Shown: positions 18,873 to 27,077 of the stretch, piece by piece
How the letters are laid out: the number at the start of each line of letters is the position of its first letter
Numbering within the stretch: the stretch's first letter is position 1
Origin: DATBLY01 sp963705545
Lineage (GTDB): Bacteria > Actinomycetota > UBA4738 > HRBIN12
Length of the DNA stretch: 64,000 nucleotides
Direction: 5' to 3'
Assembly (NCBI GenBank): GCA_963705545.1
Contig: CAVPJX010000001.1
Span: 1,550,001-1,614,000 of the forward strand
The notes under the pieces: generated by a model
Told to the model about the DNA's origin: nothing
Seen by the model: the letters and a program-made list of their open reading frames with translations, nothing else
The model's database searches: none
Program-made: the position numbers and the translations under genes

Positions 18873-19643
18873 TCAGATCGGATCCCACGGCACGGCCGCG
18901 TACGCGTCGGCGAGGGTCTGCATCCACGCGGCCGGCTCGGGCAGCTCCACGTCGTCCACCGCGGCGACCACGGCGATGCCGCGGGCGGACGAGAGGAACG
19001 CTCCAGCGAACGACGGGATGTCCCCGAGGCGGATCGGTCCGCGACGCGACGACGTCCCATGAACGGGCAGGCACCCCTCCAGGAGCTGCATCGTGATGCC
19101 GTGCAGCAGCGGGGCGTCCGGCCACACCACACCGGCCCCGTCGACGAACCCGACGTTCGCGGTCGCGCCCTCGGACACCGTCCCGTCGGCCGCCGTGAGC
19201 AAGGCGTCGTCGAACCCCTCGCGGCGCGCGAGCCGCGAGTAGTAGCCCTGGCCGGTGGCGAGATGCTTCAGGTGCGCCTGCGGCCGCTGGTACGTGACGG
19301 AGCGGAGGCGTTGCGGCGAGCGGACGTCGCCCGGCGGCTTGACCGTGACCATGATCGCCGGCTGGCTCTCGCTCTCGAGGCAGTAGACGCGGACCGACGC
19401 GTCCCCCGTGTCGCCGAGCGCGTGGCGGATCAAGTCCCGCACGCGCTCCCCCTCGAGCGCGGCATCGAAGAGCTCCCGGTTGGCCGCCTCGAGTCGGGCG
19501 AGGTGGAGCGCCAGACCCCGGGTTCGACCGCCACGGACCTGCATCGCCGTGAAATGGCCGAAGGCCGACGCCGTCGACCAGGCGACCTCGGCGCTGACCT
19601 GGCGCCCGTCGATCTCGAGCCGTTCCGCGTCGCCCACCTCCAC
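18873..19643 (-). CDS. Class IV PLP-dependent aminotransferase/lyase
   Basis: 256 residues. Fold type IV PLP enzyme: AHLKHLATGQGYYSRLARR carries the candidate PLP-binding Lys region, and the block FDDALLTAADGTVSEGATANVGFV matches the EA(L/I)LxxxDGxVxEGxxxNxF pattern of the family. It could be a 4-amino-4-deoxychorismate lyase (pabC, making p-aminobenzoate for folate) or a branched-chain/D-amino-acid aminotransferase. Its length fits PabC, and nearby folate genes make that attractive but unproven. Upstream lies the tRNA-Thr gene. Confidence 0.85.
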   Translation of the reverse strand: MEVGDAERLEIDGRQVSAEVAWSTASAFGHFTAMQVRGGRTRGLALHLARLEAANRELFDAALEGERVRDLIRHALGDTGDASVRVYCLESESQPAIMVTVKPPGDVRSPQRLRSVTYQRPQAHLKHLATGQGYYSRLARREGFDDALLTAADGTVSEGATANVGFVDGAGVVWPDAPLLHGITMQLLEGCLPVHGTSSRRGPIRLGDIPSFAGAFLSSARGIAVVAAVDDVELPEPAAWMQTLADAYAAVPWDPI

Positions 19644-19738
19644 GACGTCACCATCTCACCGGCGGGTCGGGGTGCGCCGAGTCGAGACCTGGTCCGCCGG
19701 AAGACGCTCGGATACCCTCGCGCACGGAAGGAGGCGCG

Positions 19739-19780
19739 ATGATCTGCCGGACGCAGGCCATCGTGCCGACCCACGCTTGA
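19739..19780 (+). CDS. Possible 13-residue leader-type peptide ORF
   Basis: A tiny frame, ATG 19739 to TGA 19780, encodes MICRTQAIVPTHA. It has an excellent ribosome-binding site (GGAAGGAGG, 4 bases upstream) and a TACCCT -10 candidate at 19713-19718. A hairpin (CCCCTCG/CGAGGGG near 19793-19818) follows. No gene lies directly downstream on this strand; the tRNA-Thr gene is antisense. It may be a leader peptide, a relic or chance. Low confidence. Confidence 0.25.
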   Translation: MICRTQAIVPTHA

Positions 19781-19830
19781 GGTCCTGCGGCACCCCTCGA
19801 GGATCGGCGCCGAGGGGACTAGAAAGATCG

Positions 19831-19904
19831 AGCCGGAGATGGGATTCGAACCCATGACCTACCACTTACGAGGCGGTTGCTCTGCCGGGCTGAGCTACTC
19901 CGGC
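19831..19904 (-). tRNA. tRNA-Thr (anticodon CGU)
   Basis: 74 bases form a full cloverleaf on the minus strand. The acceptor stem is GCCGGAG/CTCCGGC, the D-arm GCTC...GAGC, the anticodon stem ACCGC/GTGGT with loop CTCGTAA (anticodon CGT), and the T-arm ATGGG-TTCGAAT-CCCAT. The discriminator base is T. The CCA end is not encoded. It reads ACG codons. Confidence 0.95.
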
Positions 19905-20000
19905 CGGCGGCGCTGAGTCTACCGAACGGGGTGTGGGCACCACGCGAGCCGGGGCGTTCCCACGCTCGTCGCGCGCCGCTCCATCGGCGATGATGCGCGC

Positions 20001-22115
20001 GTGAGCACGAACGGCGAGGTGGGCACCGGTCCGATCCACCGGGTCATGGTCGGGACCGACCGCTCGGAGACGGCCGAGCGGGCCGTCCGATGGGCGGCGG
20101 CGTTCGCGGACCTGTACGGCGCCGACCTGCACGTCGTGCAGGTGATCCTGCCCCGCAACCCGGCCGACACGGAGTTCGGCGCGGCCGAGGCGACGCAGGC
20201 GCGCGGCGCGGCCGACGCGCTGCAGACCTACGCCACGCAGGTCGCCGGAGAGCGCGGCCACGCGCACGTCGTGATCCACGACGACCCGGCGATGGCGATC
20301 GTCGACGCGTCGGCGGAGCACGCGATCGACGTGCTCGTCGTCGGGAACGCGGGCATGGCGGGCCGCAAGGAGTTCCTCCTGGGGAACGTGCCGAACCGGA
20401 TCAGCCACAACGCGCGTTGCACGGTGATCATCGTGAACACGGCCGGCGACGGCACGAGCGTCGCGCGGCCGGCGCCGGCCGCGACGTCGATCCGCTCCGG
20501 TCGCGCCGCGGACGAAGAGCCCGAGACCGAGCCCCACCTGATCGCGCGCGGGACCCGGATCGCATCGGTGTTCGCGAAGCACGGGCTGAAGGAGCTCTTC
20601 GGCCGGCCCGACGAGGAGGGGACGGTCGGTCGGCGCCGGATGGCCAAGCGGTTGCGGACAGCGCTCGAGGAGCTCGGGCCGACGTTCGCGAAGCTCGGGC
20701 AGATCCTGTCGACGCGCCCGGACCTGCTGCCGCCCGAGTACATCGAGGAGCTCGCCACCCTGCAGGACGACGTGCCGCCGCTCACGGAAGAGCAGGTCGT
20801 TCGCGTGATGGAGCAAGAGCTGCGGGTGCCGTGGGAGGACGTCTTCGACCACATCGATGCGGGTCCGCTGGCCGCCGGCACGATCGCGCAGGTCCACCGG
20901 GCGACGCTCGCGAACGGCGAGAAGGTCGTCGTCAAGGTCCAGCGTCCCGACGCGAAGGAGCAGATCGAACAGGACCTGGCGCTGTTCGAGGTGTTCGCCG
21001 AGAAGGTCAGTCACCGTCCCGGACTGAAGCAGGTGATCGACATCGAGGCGGTCTTCGAGCACCTGTCGGCGTCGCTGCACCGCGAGCTCGACTTCCGGCA
21101 GGAGGCGGGCAACATGCGCCGCATGACCGACGTGATCGCCTCGTTCCCGCGGCTGGCCGTCCCCGAGGTCCACGGCGACTACTCCACGTCACGCCTGCTG
21201 GTGATGCGCGACGTGCAGGGCGGCCCGATCGGCGACGCCCCGGTGGGGCCGGAGCGCCAGGAGGCGGCGCGACAGCTCCTCGAGTCGTTCTACAAGCAGA
21301 TCATGGTCGACGGGTTCTTCCACGCCGACCCACACCCGGGGAACCTGATGTGGCAGCCGGATGAGGACCGCCTCTACTTCCTCGACCTCGGGATGGTCGG
21401 CGAGGTCGGCGCCGAGATGCGCGAGCAGATGATGCTCCTGCTGATGGCCTTCTGGCAGGAGGACGTCGGCTTCCTGACGGACGTCTCGCTGATGCTGTCG
21501 GGTGCGATCGACCGGAGCGACCTGGACGTCGACGCCTTCAGCGAGGAGATCGGCACGCTGATGGCGAAGTACCGCGCCGCGTCGCTCAAGGACATCCAGC
21601 TCGGTCCGGTGCTGCAAGAGATGACCGAGATCTCGCTCCGGCACGGCGTGCCGCTGCCGGCGTCCCTGACGCTGACCGGCAAGGCCCTCGCGCAGATGCA
21701 GCTCGCAGCGGCGCAGCTCGACCCCGAGCTGGACCCGTTCGACGTCGCGGGGAAGTTCCTGATGCGCACCGTGATGCGCGGGATGGGCGGGAAGCTCGAC
21801 CCGAAGACGATCTTCTATCAGGCCCAGAAGCTGAAGGTCCGCGCGTTGCGCGTCGTCGAGGCGCTGGAACGGCTGATCGGGGCACGCCCGGGGCAGAAGC
21901 TCGAGGTGAACTTCCGGGCGGCGAGCCTCGAGACCACGATCCGGCGTGCCGGCCGACGGCTCGCGCTCGGCCTGACCGCCGGCGCCGCGATCCTCGCGAC
22001 CGGGCTAACCGCGACGTCCACACGCGTGGCCGGCTGGGTGCCGGCGGCGTTCGCGGTGGTCGCCGGGTTGCTCACGATCGGCCTGTTGATCGACCTGATC
22101 CGCCGGCGCGACTAG
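20001..22115 (+). CDS. UspA-ABC1/UbiB atypical kinase fusion protein
   Basis: 704 residues. Residues 12-146 are a universal stress protein domain with the ATP-binding pattern GNAGMAGRKEFLLGNV. A roughly 45-residue linker follows, then an ABC1/UbiB atypical kinase domain: KxGQ motif at K231-Q234 (KLGQILSTRPDLLP), Ala-rich loop AAGTIAQVH at 291-299, K312 in VVVKVQRP, HADPHPGN at 441-448 and the metal-binding DLG at 462-464. Two C-terminal TM helices follow (about 650-700), as in UbiB relatives. UbiB-type proteins support isoprenoid-quinone and lipid processes with ATPase activity. The UspA domain would be a second nucleotide sensor on the same chain. GTG at 20001. I do not know this fusion as a described architecture. 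Confidence 0.93.
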   Translation: MSTNGEVGTGPIHRVMVGTDRSETAERAVRWAAAFADLYGADLHVVQVILPRNPADTEFGAAEATQARGAADALQTYATQVAGERGHAHVVIHDDPAMAIVDASAEHAIDVLVVGNAGMAGRKEFLLGNVPNRISHNARCTVIIVNTAGDGTSVARPAPAATSIRSGRAADEEPETEPHLIARGTRIASVFAKHGLKELFGRPDEEGTVGRRRMAKRLRTALEELGPTFAKLGQILSTRPDLLPPEYIEELATLQDDVPPLTEEQVVRVMEQELRVPWEDVFDHIDAGPLAAGTIAQVHRATLANGEKVVVKVQRPDAKEQIEQDLALFEVFAEKVSHRPGLKQVIDIEAVFEHLSASLHRELDFRQEAGNMRRMTDVIASFPRLAVPEVHGDYSTSRLLVMRDVQGGPIGDAPVGPERQEAARQLLESFYKQIMVDGFFHADPHPGNLMWQPDEDRLYFLDLGMVGEVGAEMREQMMLLLMAFWQEDVGFLTDVSLMLSGAIDRSDLDVDAFSEEIGTLMAKYRAASLKDIQLGPVLQEMTEISLRHGVPLPASLTLTGKALAQMQLAAAQLDPELDPFDVAGKFLMRTVMRGMGGKLDPKTIFYQAQKLKVRALRVVEALERLIGARPGQKLEVNFRAASLETTIRRAGRRLALGLTAGAAILATGLTATSTRVAGWVPAAFAVVAGLLTIGLLIDLIRRRD

Positions 22116-22142
22116 CCTGTCTAGTCCAAGCCAGACTAGTCG
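22109..22142. terminator. Candidate bidirectional terminator between convergent genes
   Basis: Two nested inverted repeats surround the convergent stop codons: CGACTAG (22109-22115) with CTAGTCG (22136-22142), and CTAGTC (22121-22126) with GACTAG (22134-22139, loop CAAGCCA). They are mutually exclusive hairpins. There is no T-tract, as is common for actinobacterial terminators. Confidence 0.45.
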
Positions 22143-22333
22143 AACTCCGCCTCCGCACCCTTCGAGCGGATCGTCGTGGGCGGCGGGTCGGCCGGCGTCG
22201 TCGTGCCGCCCTCGCGCTTCACGGAACGCATCACGGCCTTCTCCAACACGAAGGCCACGACGGCCATGATCACCCCGACGAACCACCGCTCGACGCGCCG
22301 GATCCCCTTCGCCTTGCGGCGCTCGACCGTCAC
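22136..22333 (-). CDS. Small single-TM membrane protein coupled to the histidine kinase
   Basis: 65 residues from GTG 22333, which overlaps the kinase stop as GTGA. A basic N-terminus (VERRKAKGIRRVERW) is followed by one TM (FVGVIMAVVAFVLEKAVM) and a hydrophilic, Pro/Thr-rich cytoplasmic-type tail. The overlap makes co-translation with the upstream kinase very likely, so it may be an accessory or stabilising subunit of that sensor. No family recognised. Being short and coupled, it is easily missed by gene finders. Confidence 0.7.
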   Translation of the reverse strand: MTVERRKAKGIRRVERWFVGVIMAVVAFVLEKAVMRSVKREGGTTTPADPPPTTIRSKGAEAEFD

Positions 22334-24429
22334 GAGGCGGCCCTCGCCCGATCGGGCGCCGGCAGTCGGCCGACGAGCGTGGTCCCCGAGCCCGGGGCGC
22401 TGCGGATCTCGAGGGCGCCGTCGAGCGCCGTCAGCCTGTCGGCGATCCCCCTCAGGCCGGATCCGGTCGTCACCCGCGTCGGATCGAACCCACACCCGTC
22501 GTCGGCCACGGCGAACTCGAGTACCCCGTTCGTCCGCGCGAGGCTGATCGTGGCCCCGGAGGCCTCAGCGTACTTCGCGACGTTCTGCAGGGCCTCCAGG
22601 CACGAGAAGTAGACGGCGGCCTCGACCTCCTGATCGGCTCGCCCGACGCCGCCGTCGCGCACCTCCACCGGGAACCCGACCTTGCGGGCCTGCGCCTCGA
22701 GCGCCGCCGGCAGCCCTCGGTCGGCCAGCAACGGCGGATAGATCCCGCGCGCCAGGTCGCGCAGGTCTTCGAGGGCCGTCTGCGTGTCGCCGCGGATCTG
22801 GTCGATCAGCGCGCGTGCCTTCGCCGGATCGCGCTCGACCAGGTCGTCGGCGAGCTTCAGCTTCACCGACAGCGCGACGAGCTGCTGCTGGGCGCCGTCG
22901 TGGATGTTGCGCTCCAGCCGGCGCCGTTCGTGGTCCTGCGCCTGCACGATGCGCTTCTGCGCCGCCTTCAACTCGGCCAACCGGGCCTTCAGATCCTCGG
23001 TCAAGTGCACGTTGCGCAGGACGAGGCCCGCCTGCGCGGCCAGATCCGCGATCAGCTTCTCGTCCGACGGCGAGATCGGGTCGCTCGGCGGCTTCGACAC
23101 CGCGAGCGCGCCCAAGAGCTCCCCGCCCTGCGTGACTTCGTATACGCGGTCGGCCCCGGCGATCGCGGGCACCGCGCCGTTCGACAGCGCGATCGGGTCG
23201 AGGGCTGCAACGTCGGACGGCCATACGGCCACGTCCCGCAGCTCTCGATCGATCGCGAGCCAGACGTCGGCGCGGACGGCGGCGACCCCCTCGCCGAGGA
23301 TGCGAGCCATACGGGGCAGCACATCCTCGTCGGCATACGCATCGCCGACCCGTTCCGAGAACTCGGCGAGCACCTCGTACGGGGTCGCGCGCTTACCGTA
23401 GACGAGCCGGTTGGCGAACCGCGTGAACCGAGCGCGGATCGGCTGGAACGTGACCGCCACGAGCACCGCGGCCACCATCGTCAGGAACGAGCTCCCCTGT
23501 CCGAGCCATGTACCGAGCCCGACGACGAGGGCCAGGTACACGAGCGTCGCGAAGATCGCGAGGGCGGCGTACACGACGGTCTTGCGTACGACGAGGTCGA
23601 GGTCGTACAGGTGGAACCGCAGGACGGCGATCCCGATCGTGACCGGGAACAGGAGGAAGGCCCCGCCGCCGACGATGGCGGTCAGGAGCGTCTCCTCGCT
23701 CGTGAAGGTGGTCGCCGAGATCCCGACGAGCGCCACGAACAATCCGAACGCGACCCACTTGATCTGCTGTCGCTCGACGCCGGACGAGCGCCGGAACCGG
23801 AGGATCAGCGATGTGAGCGAGACCGCGAAGATCGCGGGGAACAGGATCGCGATCACCGGATCGAGGCTGGGGAGGTTCCCGGCGGCCTGGATGTAGAAGG
23901 GGTTGTCGACCCCGATGTCCTGTGAACCCGTGAGCGTCCGTTGCCCGAACACGAGGGACAGGGCCATCACCGCGAGGAACCCGAAGATGAAGATGAGGAA
24001 GGGTCGCCACCGGCGGGACGGGAGCTGCCCGTCGGGGAACAGCAACGGCAGGAGGTAGATCGTCGGCAGGATGCCGAACAGCCACCCGAAGTTGTTGAGG
24101 AAGCCGAACGGCACGAGCCAGGCTTCGCTCCACCCGTGCGCGACGCCGTACGTGATGATCTCGCCGCTCAGGAACGAGAAGGCGGTCAGGCACGACGCGT
24201 ACAGGAGCATGAGGCCGATCCTGTTCCTGCGGTCGCGGCTCACGATCATCGCGCCGACCGCCCCGAACATGGCGAACGCGATGATGTAGGGGATCTGCTC
24301 AACGATGCTCTCGCCGTTCTGCCCGACGAACCAGAGGGACACGCCGGCGACCGTGAGGAAGCCTCCGAGGGCCACCCACGGCCAACGAGCGGGCCGCGTG
24401 GTCACCGTGGGCACGGGAGTCCGGCTCAT
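22330..24429 (-). CDS. Multi-TM sensor histidine kinase, NarL/DesK type (HisKA_3)
   Basis: 699 residues. About ten hydrophobic segments fill residues 17-330. The block LYDLDLVVRKTVVYAAL near 274-290 resembles the membrane/cytosol junction of ComP-like actinobacterial sensors. A GAF-like region (about 350-480) and a coiled coil lead to HisKA_3 with phosphoacceptor H510 in RNIHDGAQQQLVAL. The HATPase_c follows, with an N-box in CLEALQNVAKYAEAS and G-boxes in VADDGCGFDP and GSGLRGIADRL. It lies 24 bp after the receiver-cyclase gene on the same strand, so that regulator is its obvious partner. A paralogue with the same architecture is at 27078-29138. Confidence 0.93.
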   Translation of the reverse strand: MSRTPVPTVTTRPARWPWVALGGFLTVAGVSLWFVGQNGESIVEQIPYIIAFAMFGAVGAMIVSRDRRNRIGLMLLYASCLTAFSFLSGEIITYGVAHGWSEAWLVPFGFLNNFGWLFGILPTIYLLPLLFPDGQLPSRRWRPFLIFIFGFLAVMALSLVFGQRTLTGSQDIGVDNPFYIQAAGNLPSLDPVIAILFPAIFAVSLTSLILRFRRSSGVERQQIKWVAFGLFVALVGISATTFTSEETLLTAIVGGGAFLLFPVTIGIAVLRFHLYDLDLVVRKTVVYAALAIFATLVYLALVVGLGTWLGQGSSFLTMVAAVLVAVTFQPIRARFTRFANRLVYGKRATPYEVLAEFSERVGDAYADEDVLPRMARILGEGVAAVRADVWLAIDRELRDVAVWPSDVAALDPIALSNGAVPAIAGADRVYEVTQGGELLGALAVSKPPSDPISPSDEKLIADLAAQAGLVLRNVHLTEDLKARLAELKAAQKRIVQAQDHERRRLERNIHDGAQQQLVALSVKLKLADDLVERDPAKARALIDQIRGDTQTALEDLRDLARGIYPPLLADRGLPAALEAQARKVGFPVEVRDGGVGRADQEVEAAVYFSCLEALQNVAKYAEASGATISLARTNGVLEFAVADDGCGFDPTRVTTGSGLRGIADRLTALDGALEIRSAPGSGTTLVGRLPAPDRARAAS

Positions 24430-24453
24430 CGGACCAGCTGCTCGGCGGTGATC

Positions 24454-25734
24454 TCACCCGAGGACGACACGGAACACCTCCACCGGCTCTTCACGGCCCT
24501 TGATGTGCCGCGGGCCGATCGGCTCGCAGAGCAGGTCCGGGGCAGCCGCGATGGTCGCCGCCGACGCGACGACCTCGCCGCCCTCCGCCTCGGACTGCAA
24601 CCGCTGCGCCACGTTCACGGCGTCGCCCACGACGGTGTACTCCAGGCGTCCCCCGCCGCCAACCGTTCCGGCGATCACCCAGCCGGTGTTCACGCCGATC
24701 CCGACGCCGAGCTCCGGAACGTCGGCATCCCATCCTTCTACGTTCAGCTCGGCCTGGCGCGCCTGCATCGCGATCGCGCACCGGAGGGCGCGCTCGGCGT
24801 GGTCCGTTGCCGGCTCGGGCGCGCCGAACACGGCCATCACCGCATCGCCCTGGAACTTGTCGATCATCCCGCCGAGCGCCAGGACGACCTCCGCCATCGC
24901 CGACAAGTGCTTGCCGACCACCGCGGCGACGTCGCGAGCGGGTAGGCGCTCCGCGAGCGTCGAGAACCCTCGGATGTCCGAGAAGAGCACGCTCACCTCG
25001 ACCTCCTGCGGTTCGATCGCCGTCTCCGGCTGCGCCGCGAGGCGGTCCGCGAGCTGCTGCGGGACGAACGAGGCGAGCGTCTTGCGCGACGTGGTCTGCT
25101 CCACCACCGCGGCGTGGAGGCGCTTGAACTCGTCGACGACCTCGCTCGACCCGGCGCCGTCGCCGCCCATCCGCCGGAACAGGCCGGTCACCTTCGCGTC
25201 GACGGCCTCCTGCGTCGTGCCCAGGGCGTCCGCGATCTCGGCGTAGCCGAGACCGCGGCCCATCATGTCGAGCAGCTCCCGGTCCCGAGCCGCGGCATCG
25301 CCGCGGCCCGAGAGCCGCTCCGCGATCGTCGGGTCGACGACGCTCCCGCCCGCGTGCACCTCGCGGATCGCGCGGGCGAGCTCGTCGCCCTGCGCGATCC
25401 GGTCCTTCAGCAGGTAGGCGAGGCCGCTGTGTCCCTGGCCCAGGAGCGCGATCGCGTACTCCTCGTCGTCGTGCGCCGAGAGCACGACGACGCCCGTGTC
25501 CGGATGGCGTTCGCGGATCGCGTGGGCACAGTCGATCCCTTCGAGCTGGAACGACGGTGGCATCTTGATGTCGGTGACCACGACGTCCGGCATGTGCTCG
25601 CCGGCGGTCTCGAGCAGCGAGGGAGCGTCGGCCGCTGCGCCCACGACCTCGATGTCGTCGTAGGAGTCGAGCAGCGCTCGGACGCCCTCGCGCACCAGGA
25701 CGTTGTCCTCGCCGAGCACGACCCGGATGCTCAT
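24454..25734 (-). CDS. Response regulator with receiver, LuxR-like HTH and class III adenylate cyclase domain
   Basis: 426 residues. Receiver at 1-125 with acidic pair E9-D10, phosphoacceptor D55 in VVVTDIKMPP and K110. A LuxR/sigma4-like helix-turn-helix follows at about 143-190 (ELLDMMGRGLGYAEIADALG), and a cyclase homology domain at about 245-410. The cyclase keeps metal ligands D253 (FSDIRGFST) and D297 (KFQGDAVMAVFG), the adenine-selecting K293 and T367, and transition-state N374 and R378 (DAVNVAQRL), so it should make cAMP. Phosphorylation by the downstream kinase (24 bp away) presumably gates activity. The HTH may instead serve as a dimerising linker. ATG at 25734, divergent from another regulator only 44 bp away. 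Confidence 0.93.
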   Translation of the reverse strand: MSIRVVLGEDNVLVREGVRALLDSYDDIEVVGAAADAPSLLETAGEHMPDVVVTDIKMPPSFQLEGIDCAHAIRERHPDTGVVVLSAHDDEEYAIALLGQGHSGLAYLLKDRIAQGDELARAIREVHAGGSVVDPTIAERLSGRGDAAARDRELLDMMGRGLGYAEIADALGTTQEAVDAKVTGLFRRMGGDGAGSSEVVDEFKRLHAAVVEQTTSRKTLASFVPQQLADRLAAQPETAIEPQEVEVSVLFSDIRGFSTLAERLPARDVAAVVGKHLSAMAEVVLALGGMIDKFQGDAVMAVFGAPEPATDHAERALRCAIAMQARQAELNVEGWDADVPELGVGIGVNTGWVIAGTVGGGGRLEYTVVGDAVNVAQRLQSEAEGGEVVASAATIAAAPDLLCEPIGPRHIKGREEPVEVFRVVLG

Positions 25735-25778
25735 CCGCCGCTCCCCTGGGCCCGAGGGGCCCCTTGTACCATCCGCGC

Positions 25779-26477
25779 ATGGCTCCGCCGCGCGCGACCC
25801 GACCAGGCACGATACGCGTGGTGTTCGCCGAGGATAACTACCTCGTGCGCGAAGGCACAGCCGCGCTCCTGGCAACGTCCGACGCCGTGGAGCTGGTCGG
25901 AACCGCGGCCTCGCGCGACGAGCTGCTCGCCGCGGTCGTGGAGCACGTCCCCGACGCCGTCCTCACGGACATCCGGATGCCCCCGACCGGCACGAACGAG
26001 GGGATCGAGGCGGCCAAGACGATCCGCGCCGAGCACCCCGAGATCGGCGTGGTCGTGCTGTCGCAGTTCGCCGACGAGGAGTACGCCTACGAGCTTCTGA
26101 AGGACGGCGCCACGGGCCTCGGGTACCTGCTGAAGGAACGCGTCGCCGACGTCGACGAGCTGGTCCGCGCGCTCGGCGAGGTCTCCCGAGGCGGGAGCGT
26201 GCTGGACCCGAAGGTCGTCGAGGCGCTCGTGGCCGCGAAGGACCGGATGGCGCACTCGCCCCTCGCGCAGCTGACCGACCGTGAGCGGGAGGTCCTGTCG
26301 CACATGGCGCAGGGCCAGAACAACGCGGCCATCGCGTCGTCGCTGTTCCTCACCGAGCGCGCGGTCGAGAAGCACATCAACTCGATGTTCCACAAGCTCG
26401 GCCTCTCGGAGGAACCCGACGTGCATCGCCGCGTGATGGCGGTGCTCGCGTTCCTCCGCGAGACCGAGCACGACTGA
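25779..26477 (+). CDS. NarL/FixJ-family response regulator
   Basis: 232 residues. Receiver with E18-D19, phosphoacceptor D64 in VLTDIRMPP and an LLKERV segment carrying the conserved Lys. A C-terminal LuxR-type HTH follows (LTDREREVLSHMAQGQ ... ERAVEKHINSMFHKLGL). This is a complete DNA-binding regulator. ATG at 25779 is preferred; a TTG at 25764 would add five residues. Divergent from the receiver-cyclase gene by 44 bp, so the two share a control region. The receivers are clearly related (same PP after D-I-x-M), which suggests both answer to the paralogous kinases on either side. Confidence 0.95.
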   Translation: MAPPRATRPGTIRVVFAEDNYLVREGTAALLATSDAVELVGTAASRDELLAAVVEHVPDAVLTDIRMPPTGTNEGIEAAKTIRAEHPEIGVVVLSQFADEEYAYELLKDGATGLGYLLKERVADVDELVRALGEVSRGGSVLDPKVVEALVAAKDRMAHSPLAQLTDREREVLSHMAQGQNNAAIASSLFLTERAVEKHINSMFHKLGLSEEPDVHRRVMAVLAFLRETEHD

Positions 26478-26492
26478 CCCTCCTCCCTCCGG

Positions 26493-26900
26493 CTACTGAG
26501 CGCGCCGGGTGTCGACGACGAGGACGCTGCACGGCGCATGACGCAGGACGAGGTTCGGCACGGAATCCCGCACCCGCCACCAGGTCCCGTGTGCGCCCCG
26601 GTTGCCGATCACGATCGTGTCGGCGCGTTCCTCCTCGGCCACCGCGCAGATCCGGTCCGCCACCTCGCCGCGCTCCATCCGCGTTCGGATCGGCAGGTCG
26701 TGGAAGCGCGAGCGCAGGCGGTCGAGGTGCCCGGCCGGATCGGGCGAGCGGGCCGGGTCGACCACGCTCCGCCCGTCGGCGTCGGCCTGCACGTACAGGA
26801 CCAGCAGCTCCGCGCCGCGGTCTCGCGCCATCCGGGCCGCGTCCTCGACGGCGAGGTCCGCGGCGGCGGTCGTATCGGTTCCCACCAGGATCGTTCCCAT
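26493..26900 (-). CDS. Universal stress protein (UspA family)
   Basis: 135 residues, one Usp domain: MGTILVGTDTTAAADLAVEDA at the start and the ATP-binding loop IGNRGAHGTWWRVRDSVPN near 100-120 (G-2x-G-9x-[G]-S pattern). Small cytoplasmic nucleotide-binding protein. ATG at 26900 with GGAGG 8 bases upstream. It ends 15 bp from the end of the NarL-type regulator (convergent) and is divergent from the second kinase. Confidence 0.93.
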   Translation of the reverse strand: MGTILVGTDTTAAADLAVEDAARMARDRGAELLVLYVQADADGRSVVDPARSPDPAGHLDRLRSRFHDLPIRTRMERGEVADRICAVAEEERADTIVIGNRGAHGTWWRVRDSVPNLVLRHAPCSVLVVDTRRAQ

Positions 26901-27077
26901 CGTGGTGCCTCCTTCGGTGCGTGCATCGCCACCGTACGCTCGGGTTGGCCCGGCCGCGACGGCGCCCGCACCACGGATCAGGCGAGCTACCACCACCATC
27001 TGGACGGTGGCTCTGCCCCACGACCGGACGGGCCAGCGCCCTTCCGATCCATGCGCGCGAGGTGCGACGATCCGCCC

